The position numbers were made by a program, and so were the translations under genes. From contig NC_092577.1 in NCBI RefSeq assembly GCF_037975245.1, positions 32,426,898-32,490,897 on the forward strand: a DNA stretch of 64,000 nucleotides. Direction: 5' to 3'. This document shows positions 11,303 to 24,000 of the stretch, in pieces (positions within the stretch are counted from its first letter, which is position 1; each line of letters begins with the position of its first letter). The stretch is from Apostichopus japonicus. Its lineage: Eukaryota; Echinodermata; Holothuroidea; Aspidochirotida; Stichopodidae. The notes beneath the pieces were generated by a model, which was given only the letters and a program-made list of their open reading frames with translations, searched no databases and was not told where the DNA came from.

Positions 11303-14300
11303 CTGTTAAATAACAAAGGATATAAATCATTTGATTATTTTTTTCCTTTTCCTTTCTGTTCAAGAGTACCTTAATTTTCCAACTTCAGAGCAGGCCATGA
11401 TTGGTTCATGATGACATCATCAAGGCTTGGCACAGATAATCTGAAAATGAATGTCACTTCCAGCCTTCATAGATACAGGTAGGCTTGACGAGGGGAGGTC
11501 AGGAGGCTACAACCCCTGGCGGAGCTGTCTTGGGTCGTTTTGGGTCGAAAACCTGATCTGCCGAGGTTTGAAAAAGAGACCACTCTGTCTCGTTCAGCTT
11601 CCATCTGGATAGAGCGTCTACTATCAGGTTCTCATCGCCTACTGAGAGCCGCAGAGTTCTACATGGTGTTTGTCACACAGTAGGAGGACCCATGTTGTTG
11701 TTAGCGGAAACCTATGTAAGAGCCTTTGTTGGAGCCTATGTAGTTGATGCGACGGTTAGAAGTTGTTGGTTGGACCTTGTCCTTGTTATATTGTTGTTTG
11801 CCGTAGCTCTATCTACCCTTGTAACTGGACTTTCTGTCTACCGATGCTTTGAAGAATCCACTGGATTTCTGGCATTTTAGTTGTTGCATCTCTCAGTCAG
11901 CATCTCTCAGAGATCTGCATCTTTCAGCTTCTTGTTGGAGATGGGTATCCAATTGTCCACCACAGAGATCTTCCCCTAATAGTGGCAAGTCGTGGTAAAT
12001 GCTTCACCACTGGTGTGGGCCAGGACAGCGTGGGCCAGTGTGACTTCATTCAGGCGGAAAACCTTCAAAGTCACGCTCTGAAAGCAGGCTGTCAGACGGG
12101 AATAATTGAGCTTCCTGGCCAGGACAGGCTTCTGCATCTGAGTCTTCATGTGATCCACTGGCCAACGACTCTTGCAAATCACAGGCTCGATGACTCCTAC
12201 GTCATACTGGGTCACCAGTCTCTTCCAGCATGCTCACCTGCCAGCTCACCGGTTGCCTGGTTCTCCGATCCTCCAGTTCTCTGGCTACCTGACACAGCAG
12301 GTAGTCGAGTGACCGGATTAGCCTCTGCCGTAAGGGGTAGCAATCACTTTGGACGACCTCCGCATGCGACTTATACTGCCAAATCTGAGATCGTGGTCTC
12401 GGTTAACTCCAGACAAAAGCACACAGGGCTCTCCACTCTCTTCTACGACTCGACCCGCTGGGTTGGCCCCTTTCTGGCTCTTGGAGCTGCTTGGTCCCTT
12501 GCCGATGGTTGGGTTGGTTTTAGTCAATGCTTTGGTCTTGACCATTTCTTTACCTGCTTGGGTTAGGAAGTTTTCCTGCATCCAAGCCTATGTTGACTCC
12601 CAGTTGTCTGGGGTCCAGTTGATGCAGATCTTACATGTCACCTTATCCGAACAGGTGCAGCACTGGCACTTTCCATGCTTGTCCCAATCATTGGTGGCAA
12701 TTGGCACAGGAATCCATTTGAAAGGCTATCAAGGTTATATAAAACATTAAGTTTTTCCCCTTGGTTTCGATGGAGCTGACAAATCCTGGGTAGGGAACTC
12801 GGAACCAAGTTGCAAGGGGCAATCCCAATTGGGGAACCCGTAAGCCCTTAGGGAGCTCGAAAACCTGTAAAGGTCTCTATGAGGGAATAAACCTCAGGGG
12901 AAATGAAAATAAATAGGAACACTAACCTGTAGTGTGAGTGAAAAGAGAATTCTGAAACCAGAATTTATTTTTTATTAAAAATTTTTTATTGTTATTATTA
13001 TTTACGAGGTCTGTGGATTGAGATGAAAACTGGTCATAAATGATGTCGAAGGATGGTAGCCACGTAGAAGATAAGAATAATAATTCCCCCGTGTCAAAAA
13101 CTAACGCTTCCAAAACCATCGAAATTGGACCAATTTTGTGCAATCTTTTCCATACGAACGGTCAAAAGAGGAAGGAGTCAGGTCTGGATAGATGGTAGCC
13201 ACACCCTCTGTTTAAAGACTTGATCAATTTGAGCATAGCATTAGAGGATAATGCATTTGTATATGAGGGAAGTAAGTGCAGTGTTATAAATTGAGACAAC
13301 AGCTGGTTGGAAGGGTGCGTTAGGTCTAAGACAGAGATCTGTAAATTAGAATAACACTGACAAATAGCTTCGGACTTGTTACTCCATTCGTGGAGGAATG
13401 ATCACTGTCGTTTGCTCGACAGGAAGCAAAGAACCCCCTGAGTTTTCTTACGTTTAGATATTGATGAAGATTACATGTTGAACGACAATGGAACAGATTC
13501 GAATTTTCAAGTAGGTTAACTTTCTCTCTAAGGTAAGAAATTTTCAATTAGCTTGAAGGTTATATTGAAAACAAAACAGTAGAAATAACAAACATTAAAT
13601 TTCTTTGTTTTGGCCTTTAAGCCAAATTTCCTTTCTCTACATGATTTTAAAACTTAATTTTATCAAAACAATTTGTTCACTTTAAGTGAAGGTAGATTTG
13701 TGACAATTTCAACTCCATGTCCATTACTTTGGCGAAACATGCATAAAGGGAATCTATACAATGTGAAAGGAATCACTATACAATCACCTACAGAAAGGTC
13801 AAAAGTCAAAGAAATAACAAACCCATTTTCAACATATATTCTACTTCTATCCCCCGACTTCCACTTCCATCTCCACACGCCCACACTCCTCCTCTATGCC
13901 TTCCCAAATGTACAATAAAATTACATCCATACTTTTTTATTAACTGTGTCCAACCATTATTAAATGTGATGAAAAGAGTTATTCCGACAAATTAAACCAA
14001 ACTTAGAATTCCACAAAATATACAATCATCAATTTCATTAAATGTTACACTTTTCTTATCATCCAATAATATGGTTATCTCCTCTCTCCCTCTTTCTCCT
14101 GAGAAATTAGACGTGGGCTATTTGGCATGTTCAATGCAAAAACTTCCCCGTTTGCATGTATATTCCAACGTCCTATTGCAAATATAAGGCTTTAATACCA
14201 AATAAATCTACTCAGATCTCCAGGTTACATACAAACAGTAAAAGAGTCAAAGAGAGTTTGTACAAAATGTAGATGCTTCTTTCTCTGAGCAATTTTGTTA

Positions 14301-14825
14301 CAAAATTGGGCAAACTTTGAAAAATCTAAATTAGTCAAAGTAATTGCATGTGAAACTAGCAACCCTGAGTAAGTCTGAATCATAATATAAGACTACACTA
14401 CTGTACATGGTATAAAGAGGAGTTAGTTACTATTTGGATAGCAATCCCCTGGTGCAGTAGCAAAAATATGATCATTTCAGTATGTTATATTCACTGGAAA
14501 AATCTGTTTAATTAGTGGTTGACAAGTTGAACATAGCCTAATTACATTTACCTCATAATTCAACTAGCACTGGATGTTTCAAGTTATCACAGTAAAAAGT
14601 ATTCCTAAGTTTTCAACTCCCTCTTTGGTGATGTGATTGTGATATATGCTGACCATAGATTTACACAAATGAATACTTGCAAACCTTCCCCCGTCTCTCC
14701 TCCCCGCATCTCCCCCCACCCTCCTCCCCGCATCTCGCCCCTCCCACCTCCTTGCTGACTTAAACAGAACAGGAAAGACATATGTAAACTAGAATATGTG
14801 ATTATCAAATGGCTACGTTGTGACA
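11303..14825. other. Spacer between cassettes C and B
   Basis: It holds the DIRS-like fragment, an unassigned stretch at 12900-13265, the block 13286-14200 homologous to 6863-7740, and the 3' flank of cassette C. No exon 1-4 copy was found. Confidence 0.7.
11528..12900 (-). mobile_element. DIRS-like retroelement fragment, degenerate
   Basis: On the minus strand 11640-11530 reads GDENLIVDALSRWKLNETEW followed by SLF, matching the RNase H C-terminus of DIRS-type elements (VADALSR...TEWSL). Upstream, about 12700-12560 has a Cys/His-rich stretch (CANCHQ, WDKHGKCQCCTC, CKICINW, PDNWE) like ORF1/gag of such elements, broken by a frameshift and a stop. The reverse transcriptase core is missing. The left edge is set by loss of unit 1 homology at 11528; the right edge is uncertain (12750-12930). 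Confidence 0.7.
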
Positions 14826-15054
14826 TTAGTCACTATTCTTGCTCTGTTCCTTCCAAAATTCCTCTGTAGCCTTTGAAAACTTTCTAAGATCTTCAGCAAA
14901 TAATTTTGGTTGTTCCAATGCAGCAAAGTGTCCGCCGTCAGGCAGGAGTGAATAGCTGACAACATTGGCAAATCTGTACTTCAACCAGTGCTCGGGAGTT
15001 CCCGAAGCCTCGTGGGGGAACGCTGCATATCCCGTCGGCACGGTGATGACCAAA
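14826..15054 (-). CDS. EPHX1: mEH exon 7, cassette C (catalytic Glu and His, stop)
   Basis: The terminal coding exon reads VPTGYAAFPHE and then [20 protein letters not shown], ending at a TAA at 14828-14826. FPHE carries the Glu aligned with human E404 and GGHF the His aligned with H431. The acceptor is CATTCACAG. A possible ATTAAA signal lies about 310 bases downstream near 14510; I see no close match to the A/B 3' flank here. Confidence 0.92.
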
Positions 15055-18000
15055 CTGTGAATGTGTACGAGATCGAAGAATTTATATAAAACCATATTCG
15101 TTCAAGCAGTTAGTTGTGGTTCAAAACATCACGATACAACATTAAACAAAACCTATGATCTTTTTTACTTGCATGGTACTGTTAGAAGACCCTCGCTCCC
15201 ACCCCCACCCACCTTCCTTAGCATTGTTCGTAACACAATAAATGCATAATATCATGTGATATTTACAATTTATATGGTACAAATTTGTGCAAATTGTATA
15301 TCATTGTTTCAATGTCTATAAAAACACCTTCAGTTCTGTGGGTGATGTATATATTGATATTGTTACAATGTGTATTTCACTGTATTCATGCAGAGATACA
15401 TATTTTTTCCCTATTCATGGCACAATGTTGTTGTACATTAGTATAAAATGCAAGGGGTTGCACAAACTGGATCAATCATAACCAAAGTATAAAACAGCCT
15501 AGGCTACAGCAACATATCCTACAACAGGACTGCATAGGACACAGTCTTCTGTGCTGTGCAGTTACACACCGTAGGCACTGCTGGTCTGAGCACTGATATA
15601 ATCTCTATTGTATCATATTGATGCAGCCTTGCTGCAGGGGATTTGCAGCTGCTGCAGCTTGCCTCTTTGACACACACAATTTAAACGGAACTCTTTAGAA
15701 ACTCACCGTTGAAGCGGCATTAATGTTGGATAGAGTTGGATAATTTCCTTGTAGGATCGCATACTAGCTGTGAATCGGCCCCCGATCCAGTGAACCATGA
15801 CATTATTCAGCAGGTCGTCCAGCTCGAACCGTTCCGTCAGTTTACCGTCGGGGTAGTTGATGTAGTCCGGGTTGGTCGGGAGCGAAAACTTCTCGAAGAT
15901 GTAAGCAGCTAGGCCCGCCGGAGAGTCTGTTAGTGCCTGTCCTGTTGGGAGTTAAGGCGATTATGTCACTAAAGAACCCATTAAAGACGACCACCGGTGT
16001 TTCCAAACGTAATATAAAGCATGTTAAAATTTTAAGTTGAAAACACATCGTTTGAGATATTAGGAGGGCCAAAAAATCAGACAGACAAATCATGCCCACA
16101 CTCCTGTTCCCTGATGTCAGTCATGTCATGTATCTGGACAGATTATCACTGATTCGAGGGTGGTAAGAAATATATGTTAAATTGTGTGGACAAGAGTGTA
16201 TGGGTAAGAAATGTATGTTTAATTGTGTGGACAAGAGTGTATGGGTAAGAAATGTTTGTTAAATTGTGTGGACAAGAGTGTATGGGTAAGAAATGTATGT
16301 TAAATTGTGTGGACAAGAAGGTATGGGTAAGAAATGTATGTTAAATTGTGTGGACAAGAGTGTATGCGTGAGAAATGTATGTTAAATTGTGTGGACAAGA
16401 GTGTATGCGTAAGAAATGTATGTTAAATTGTGTGGACAAGAGTGCGTGACCACAAAGTGATATTTCAGCATATCTGTGAGCTAATACCACCTTGTGGTTC
16501 TTTAATTAATACCAATGACGTATTCAATAAACACGTCAAACGATCCTTTGAAAACAATCAACATTGCTGATGATGATGATGCTAATATTGTTTTATTTCT
16601 GTATCTTTGTAAAGCTGCAGCTAAAGAAAATAGCCAACTTTTTTTCCTTTCTATGTTTTACTAAATAATATAAAGTAATTTAAATTAAAAGATCAGAAGC
16701 TGCAAAATGGTGAAGGATAGGGAGGTTGGTTGGAGAAGGGGACAGGGTTAAGGCTATAGTTCTGCAAACACCAAAACAATCAGGTAAAATATTCTTTGCT
16801 GAAAATACAAATGTTGCAAATTTTTTGGATGTTCAAGTTTCAAGAAGGGAGAGACGGATGTCTTCCGATAAATATTCATCATTTGCCTTAACAGTTCACC
16901 CAATTATCCACATTTGAATTTCCGATTTGTTTATTTGCCCAACAAAACATTTGGTGTAAAAGGCTGTGCTTGCCTATTGTGTCGGGTTTGGTCGCTTGAA
17001 TGTGAAAATATCCACTCTCACGCATTATGACCAACAAGCGCTCTCCAAGAGGGCTGAACAATTTCCTATCACGAATTCTGGGATATGACCATTCTGGGAA
17101 GAAGTGGCCGACCAGCAATCGCAGACCCATCCAAGGAGGTGTAACCATCAGGAAGTTATTGTGGTGACCTCGGATATACCTATAATAAAATAAATAGAAT
17201 ACGTCCAATCATGTCCGAACGTGAGGAAGCTAACGTAATGCAGTGATCTCGAACATATAGCTACTGAGAATAAATAACATTCCATCCAATGAGGTGAAGT
17301 CAAGTGGTGGCATCAACAAACCTTTTAAAAGTATTACACAAATCATCAAGATTAAAAGACACGAATATTCATTTTGTATGATTACAAACATTTTTTTAGC
17401 ATCTTATATACAGGTTCAAACTTGCCTAGGTCTCATTACATCTCAGTCAAAAACAATTTTGCTGCTTAATTCTGACTGTCACAAAGTGGCAGTATTGGGA
17501 GGCCTTGGTTTACAAACAATAGCCCACCCCCCCATTCACCAAGGTCAGGGATGTTGAGGGCATGGTCGGACCCAGGGAAACTTTTGCAACTGGGCTCGAC
17601 TTTCTAAGTCTTCATCAATTCATGGTACATCCATGGGCATATCAAGAACCGATGTAATGTTATTCTGCATCCTGAACTCCTTAGGACTCCTAATGTACCT
17701 CTACAGGCCTAGGGATATAGCCCCCCCCCCCTCTTGCCAAACATTTACTAGTTCTATTGGCCCTCTTGTCGACTACATTACTAGCTTTACAGAGCATGCG
17801 TCTTTAACACATGAGGATGGGGTGAGTGGTATGGTGAGGTGAAGGGGGGGGGTGGGGATGGAGGTGAAGAAGGGAATTGGAGGGTTGCCAGATGGAAGAT
17901 GAATACAAAATAATGTTCTGACGATTTGAAGCTACAAATAAAGAATAAGGAGAACCAATCAGATATGACTCACCTTTATTTCTATGAATCTCTTTTTACA

Positions 18001-21000
18001 ACTTTTTTTCTTAGTTATTTTCCTGCTTCTCCTTCGAAGATCTTCCGACCTCCATATTGCCAGCTTATAGCACACAATGTTAACTGGACTACATGATATG
18101 ACTTGCAATATTAAACAGAGAAATTGATTCACTAGGCAAAGGGCCATGTCTTTTCGAGTCTAGTACGTTATCTCATAACTTGGATGATGAGAGTGCGGAA
18201 TTAAGATTATAAATTGTAAGCAAAACAAATCATAAAACATTTTTAAAAGTATTCTTTGCTTTCATATTCAGTTTCCTTAATTTGATATGTTATTACAGAA
18301 GAAAGCCTGCTAGAGAGGAGAGCCTTATGATATGTACTGTAGTTATCGCATAACACTAGGCGCTGCCTATCAGTTTAGTGTGATAAAATAGTCAAAGTTA
18401 CCAATAGGACTAAATTAAAAGTTTCTTTAAAAACAGCGAATTCATGATGTAAATCAACAAGAGAAAGGATAATGATTAAACACAAGGATTCCATCCAGCC
18501 ACAGCAGTGGTTCCCATCTTGGGGGGATAATGGAACAATTCCTTTTCTTAACAGGTGCTGGGGAGGGGGGGGGAAGAAGATAATGGTTCATTGAAAAGTT
18601 GAAAGGAAATGCTAGGAAGGGGATTAATCTGTCATGGGATTATGCATGGGAATATGCAAGGGATTATGCAGGAAGATGAGCAGACTTAAATAAACAAAAA
18701 CGAGTACGCTCCTTTAACACTAAAGGTACAATCCCCCTCCCCTCCCCCACCCACCCCCCATGTATAAGCATGACCTGACAAAATGGTCAAATAATACTGG
18801 CCTAAAATTTTAGTGTGATGATATTTGAAAAAAGTCTTCCAATGAAAAATCACTACTAGTCTGTTTTTTATACATTCTTAAAAGCTGTAAAGAATCAATG
18901 TAAACAAACAATGGAATATAAAGTACAATGGTTATACAAGCATCCCAAGCAATTAATTTGGTTGAAAAATTCCTCTTCTACCCAAAATATTATTTGATCT
19001 TTACATATCTGAATTCCACATTAAAAGGAAGGAAGCAAAACATTCAGAATTCACCAAATGGAATTTTCTTTGCATTTTCCCCGTACATATGATATCACTC
19101 CACCAAAGGCAAAAATGCAACCCCCAAAAAAGAAGAAAAATGAGCTTCCTTCCCACACCACAGGAGAAAAAACGGACTAGCACATGCTGAAAGAACTGAC
19201 ATGAATTGATAAAAAAAATCATGAAAATTAACAACCATCTCATCAATATTTTTCCATAATTCTTTCATTAGCTTTGCTCTTTATGTTTGCTCCAAAATTC
19301 CTCTGTGGCTCTGACAAACTTGCAAACATCCTCGGCCAGCAGTTCTGATTGCTCCATGGCGGCAAAGTATCCCCCTGCCGGCATCGCGGTGAAGTTAACG
19401 ACATTTGTGTACTTGTACCTCAACCAATGTTAAGGGGTACCCCCATCCTCACGAGAAAATATGCATACCCCATTGGTACTTCAAACTTTTACAGTCTTAA
19501 GAAAAAGAAATACACAAATGTGTAAAATAATTTATTTGCAAAAAGAAAAATAGGAGGCCTTTCAATATTGACTAATACTAAGTATGTTACCAACTATAAA
19601 CCTGTATCTTCCCTAATGTCATCTGATAATATGAAACATTCTATGTTTAGCTCCTTTAATTATCTTGTGGAGAGGGGGAGGGGGGAGGGGTATCCATACT
19701 TATAACCATATCCTGTACAATGCTGCCAAGCAATTAGGTAAAGTAGTGATATACCTTCTAATTTCTGAGATACCAATAAGATTGCTGATTTAATCAGCTC
19801 AACAGTACTCAAACACTACATGAGATATATCTTAACTCAGAACCAAAGTTGAGACAAGTTTAAACAAGTTTACCATACGATAATAAAAATAACAGCTTTA
19901 GCATAATGATCGTTAATTATAAGCTATTCCGAGATTGCAAACAGCAATCTATACAAAGGTCATATTGAGTTGTTCAAACTCAGAGAACAGTTGCTCAATT
20001 AATTAGTTAATAATTAAAAGCTAATCACTGTTCTAATAAGCTTCATAAGTCTTGTGCACATTTGAGAGCATGAGGAGGATCTGATACACACAATGGTGTT
20101 TTCAGCTTCGTATTTTAAAGTACTGTGAATGCTAGCATACTGTGAATCAGACCCCACAATCTTTATCTCCCTCCTGGTGGAGGGGCAGGGGGGGGGGGCA
20201 TTCTGACCCAGCAAGGGCAATCAAGACTGTAGTGTGAATGCTGTGGGGGGGAGGGGATCATTCCATGTCTCCAATTCCTTGCCCTTTTCACTTTGAGCAT
20301 TAACACAGACTGGGTGAAGGCGGGGTCTAGATATGGGCGCACCGTACCACAATGAGTAGTTCACTGCTTTGTGAACAATCATTGTGACCTTTTCACGATT
20401 GTAAAATCCCCCTTTTTACCAGCTGTTTATTCACCTAAAGTTTTCAAATTCAAAGCAACATCCTGCTCCCCCTCCCCCCCCCCCCTCCACACGTTCTCAA
20501 ATGTGACGAAGGCCATATGATTATATGTTCTAGGAGGATGTCTAAGTTTGATTAGATACCATCTTAATCTGGGCAAAACTTGCCAGATTTGTTAAAATTG
20601 AGACTGCAATGCAATAAGCTACTTTAAAAGTTACATCATTTTTTCAAGAGTAATCTATGATATGGTAAACATTTGAGTGTTGATATAACAATTTTATCAT
20701 GCTTTCGAAACCATCATGTTCAGTGATGCACACTAAAATGTGTATTTTTTCTGGTTTGCCTTTAGTAAAAACAGTGAAATTTTTAACCATTACAAGACCT
20801 GTCGAAAATTAATTTAGTTTGCCGGTGTCATGATACATTTTCGTTGCAGAAATGCAATGATCTCGTTTAATCAGGACGAATGTTAACCCTAATCTATGAG
20901 CCTATAACTGTAGACTTTATCCTAATCATGTAATTAACCATAACTAAATCCATAGGCCTGTGCTTAAATATTTATAAATGATTTATGTAAGTATATACTC

Positions 21001-24000
21001 ACCTTTTCATAGATCTACACATTCTTGGTCATTCTTGATATCACTATTGTTATCATCCGTTCGTTTTCATTAACAGCGCCATCACGTCATATCTGCCCGG
21101 GGCGGTGGATCCGAGGGAAGGGGAGTTGCAGGGGTTAGGGGGTCTGATAGTAAAAACGGACCACTCCCTGTGGCCTACGTACAACAAAAGTCAAAACTAC
21201 TTGTTTATGTCCTACAGTGTATAACGACTGAATGCCTTCGTTGACGTTAATAATCACTGATTTATTATTGTAACAGCAAAGAATAAGGAAGACATTACAT
21301 TTAAATAAAAACAAATTCTGAGTGAAGGCTGGATTTTTGCATTTAAACATATGGTAGGATGGACACTAAAAGCCTACAACCATAGGGGACAACACACAGC
21401 AGACACAGCACCTAATGTATGCTACAGGCAACTTCACTGATTTAACCTTCAACGTAAACCAGTTTCACTATTGTATCTAGGCTAATAAATAATGATTTAC
21501 TATTAATATTACTATTGCATGTTGTCACATTCCTACAGTACCCCCTCTGTCAATTTTCTGATCAATATTGTTGGACACGTCCAACCTTTCACTTTGAAAT
21601 ATATACAGTACTTGACCTTATTTGTTTGCAACAGGTATATTTTTTGTACAAGCTATTCTGTACCAGCAGATAAGAAGGCTTGAGGGAGGTGTCCTGGGGC
21701 TAATGGTATTTTATGATATATTCTCTAAATATTGATTGTACACAAACAGGACTTCAAGAGGTCTCTGTCTCACCAAAATTAATCGGACGGGCAACCAGAG
21801 AGGTTACGTTTCTGTCCATAGGTTAGGTCCCCATCATTAATGATGCGGTGGTTTCAAGTGGCAGATGAGAACTAGGCCAATTGTTCTTCACTACCATCAC
21901 TACCACTTATTAATTGACCTTTGACATGATAGTTAAATATATTTCAAATCAAAACCATCACTCTGTTGAAATACAGAGTCACAAAAGCAAGCTAACAACC
22001 AGATACACATAATAGTACATTAGGGGATACAGAGGTTCCCAGTAGTGTGGCCAGGGGATAAGTGTTGAGAAGAGGGTGAAAGGTAAAGATATTGAATGGG
22101 AACAGGGAAGGGGCAGGTGTGGGGCTGGGTGTGTAGTACAAAGGGAGCAGTTATTAAGGATAGTGAATGGGAACAGGGAAGGGGCAGGTGTTAGGTTGGG
22201 TGGGTAGTACAAAGGGAACAATTATTAAGGATAGTGAATAGGAACAGGGAAGGGGCTGGTGTGGGGTTGGGTGGGTAATACAAAGGGAACAATTATTAAG
22301 GATAGTGAATAGGAACAGGGAAGGGGCTGGTGTGGGGTTGGGTGGGTAATACAAAGGGAGAAATTAAGGATAGTGGATGGAAACAGGGAAGGGGTGGGTG
22401 TGGGGTTGGGTTGGGTGAGTTATACAAAGGGAGCAATTATTCAGGATAGTGAATGGGAACAGGGAAGGGGCATGTGTGGGGTTGGGTGGGTAGTACAATG
22501 GGAGCAATTATTAAGGATAGTGAATGGGAACAGAGAAGGGGCAGGTGTGGGGTTGGGTGGGTAGTACAAAGGCAGCAGTTATTAAGGATAGTGAATTGGA
22601 ACAGGGAAGGGGCAGGTGTGGGGTTGGGTGGGTAGTACAAAGGCAGCAATTATTAAGGATAGTGAATTGGAAAAAAGGGTCATAACATGGGAAATGGAGG
22701 ACAAGCTAGCAAAAAATTATGAATTTCTATAGTTTTCGTACATGTAAAACATGTCTCAGGACAATGTGTTGTGATGGAATGACCCAATGATATCCGTATG
22801 AATGATATAGAAATAAAACATAGTGCATACAACCGCACTACACCAAACTACCATTCGTAGGGCAGTTAAACCATACTTGACAAGTTAGGGACAAACAGAA
22901 ATGTTTGGACTGGGGATTAAAACCAAGCAGAGACAAGAAGATGGTACCCTCAGAGAAATAGTGCAGTCCAACTAGTTAAGTTGTGCGACCCAAAAAAGAC
23001 TAGAAAATAATTGAGTGTCGAAAGTTTGTGTTCTCAACTTTGTCCCTGATAATTTTATATTGTTACCTGTGTAAAATAGCATAGCAATTTGCAAGCAGAT
23101 ACTGGATAAATTGTTCCAAGAAAACCTCCCTTCTCCCCACCACCCCACCCGTCAAAAAAATGAAACATACCAAAAGGGAGAAAGAAAAAAAAAGGTTATA
23201 CTCACTGCGGGAAGAAGAGGGACATGAATTCGACCACAGTACTACCCCAGTCGCCCCCTTGGACGTAGTAGTTATCAAATCCAAGTCGTTCGTGCATAAG
23301 AGTGTTGAAAATTCTTGCAATTTGAATGGGGCCCATACCTTGCAAATATTAAAATGAAACGAAGATTATTACGGTAAAAATGAAATCTATCCCAAGATCT
23401 GACTCATAATTGACAAACAAGGAGTACAGGTGCTATATATATATATATCTATATGTCTATATATACACATATATATCTATTTATACACATGTATCATTAA
23501 ATTATTAACTTATTACACATTGGATTATGCAACCATCTTACTGGTAAGTACCAAATAATTACACTTGTAATCACAAAAATGAACTGTACGTTTTACCTAA
23601 AATGTTTGCCCAATTGTAAAGATCTAGCAACCTGGAATAATTTATCCGGCATATCACCGCAAAATGCTATGTCAAATGGGCAACTTCCTATACAAATGCA
23701 AGGCTGTGTAGCAATATTTGTACAGTACACAGAAACCATAGTGTTTTATGTGAAAGACAAAATTCAGAGTCTTCAAACCTACTACGCAAACTTTGAACAA
23801 TATAATTGATTTCCTGTTGGAGGATTGTTTACTAAAACAAATCGGTAAAGATTATTGTTCACAACATTGATATATATATTTGCATATAGGTTTTATACAC
23901 ACGCACCTGGTTTATGCGCTTCTTCTGAAAAACCGTAACCGGGCAGAGAAGGACAAATAACCTCAAAGACATCGTCTTCTGTACCGCCGTGATTGGTGGG

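Larger units (their letters stand above)
7763..14205. repeat. Tandem duplication unit 2 (carries cassette B)
   Basis: Head-to-tail neighbour of unit 1, with the junction near 7750. Homology ends near 14205, about 620 bases before cassette C, whose introns look unrelated. A and B are therefore the younger pair and C the older copy. Confidence 0.8.

Noticed and set aside
11982..12566. A 194-residue plus-strand open frame
   Set aside because: It is antisense to the DIRS-like gag region, which has recognisable motifs on the minus strand; the plus frame shows none.
14605..14826. Reading frame following cassette C stop
   Set aside because: It is Gly/Glu low-complexity sequence over a C/T-rich tract in the 3' flank.
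17959..18147. Basic 62-residue minus-strand frame as a possible extra mEH exon
   Set aside because: It has no similarity to any mEH segment and no suitable splice phase.
16160..22680. Regular repeats as CRISPR arrays
   Set aside because: The 41-bp and 71-bp arrays are gapless tandem repeats with no unique spacers, in a eukaryotic intron.
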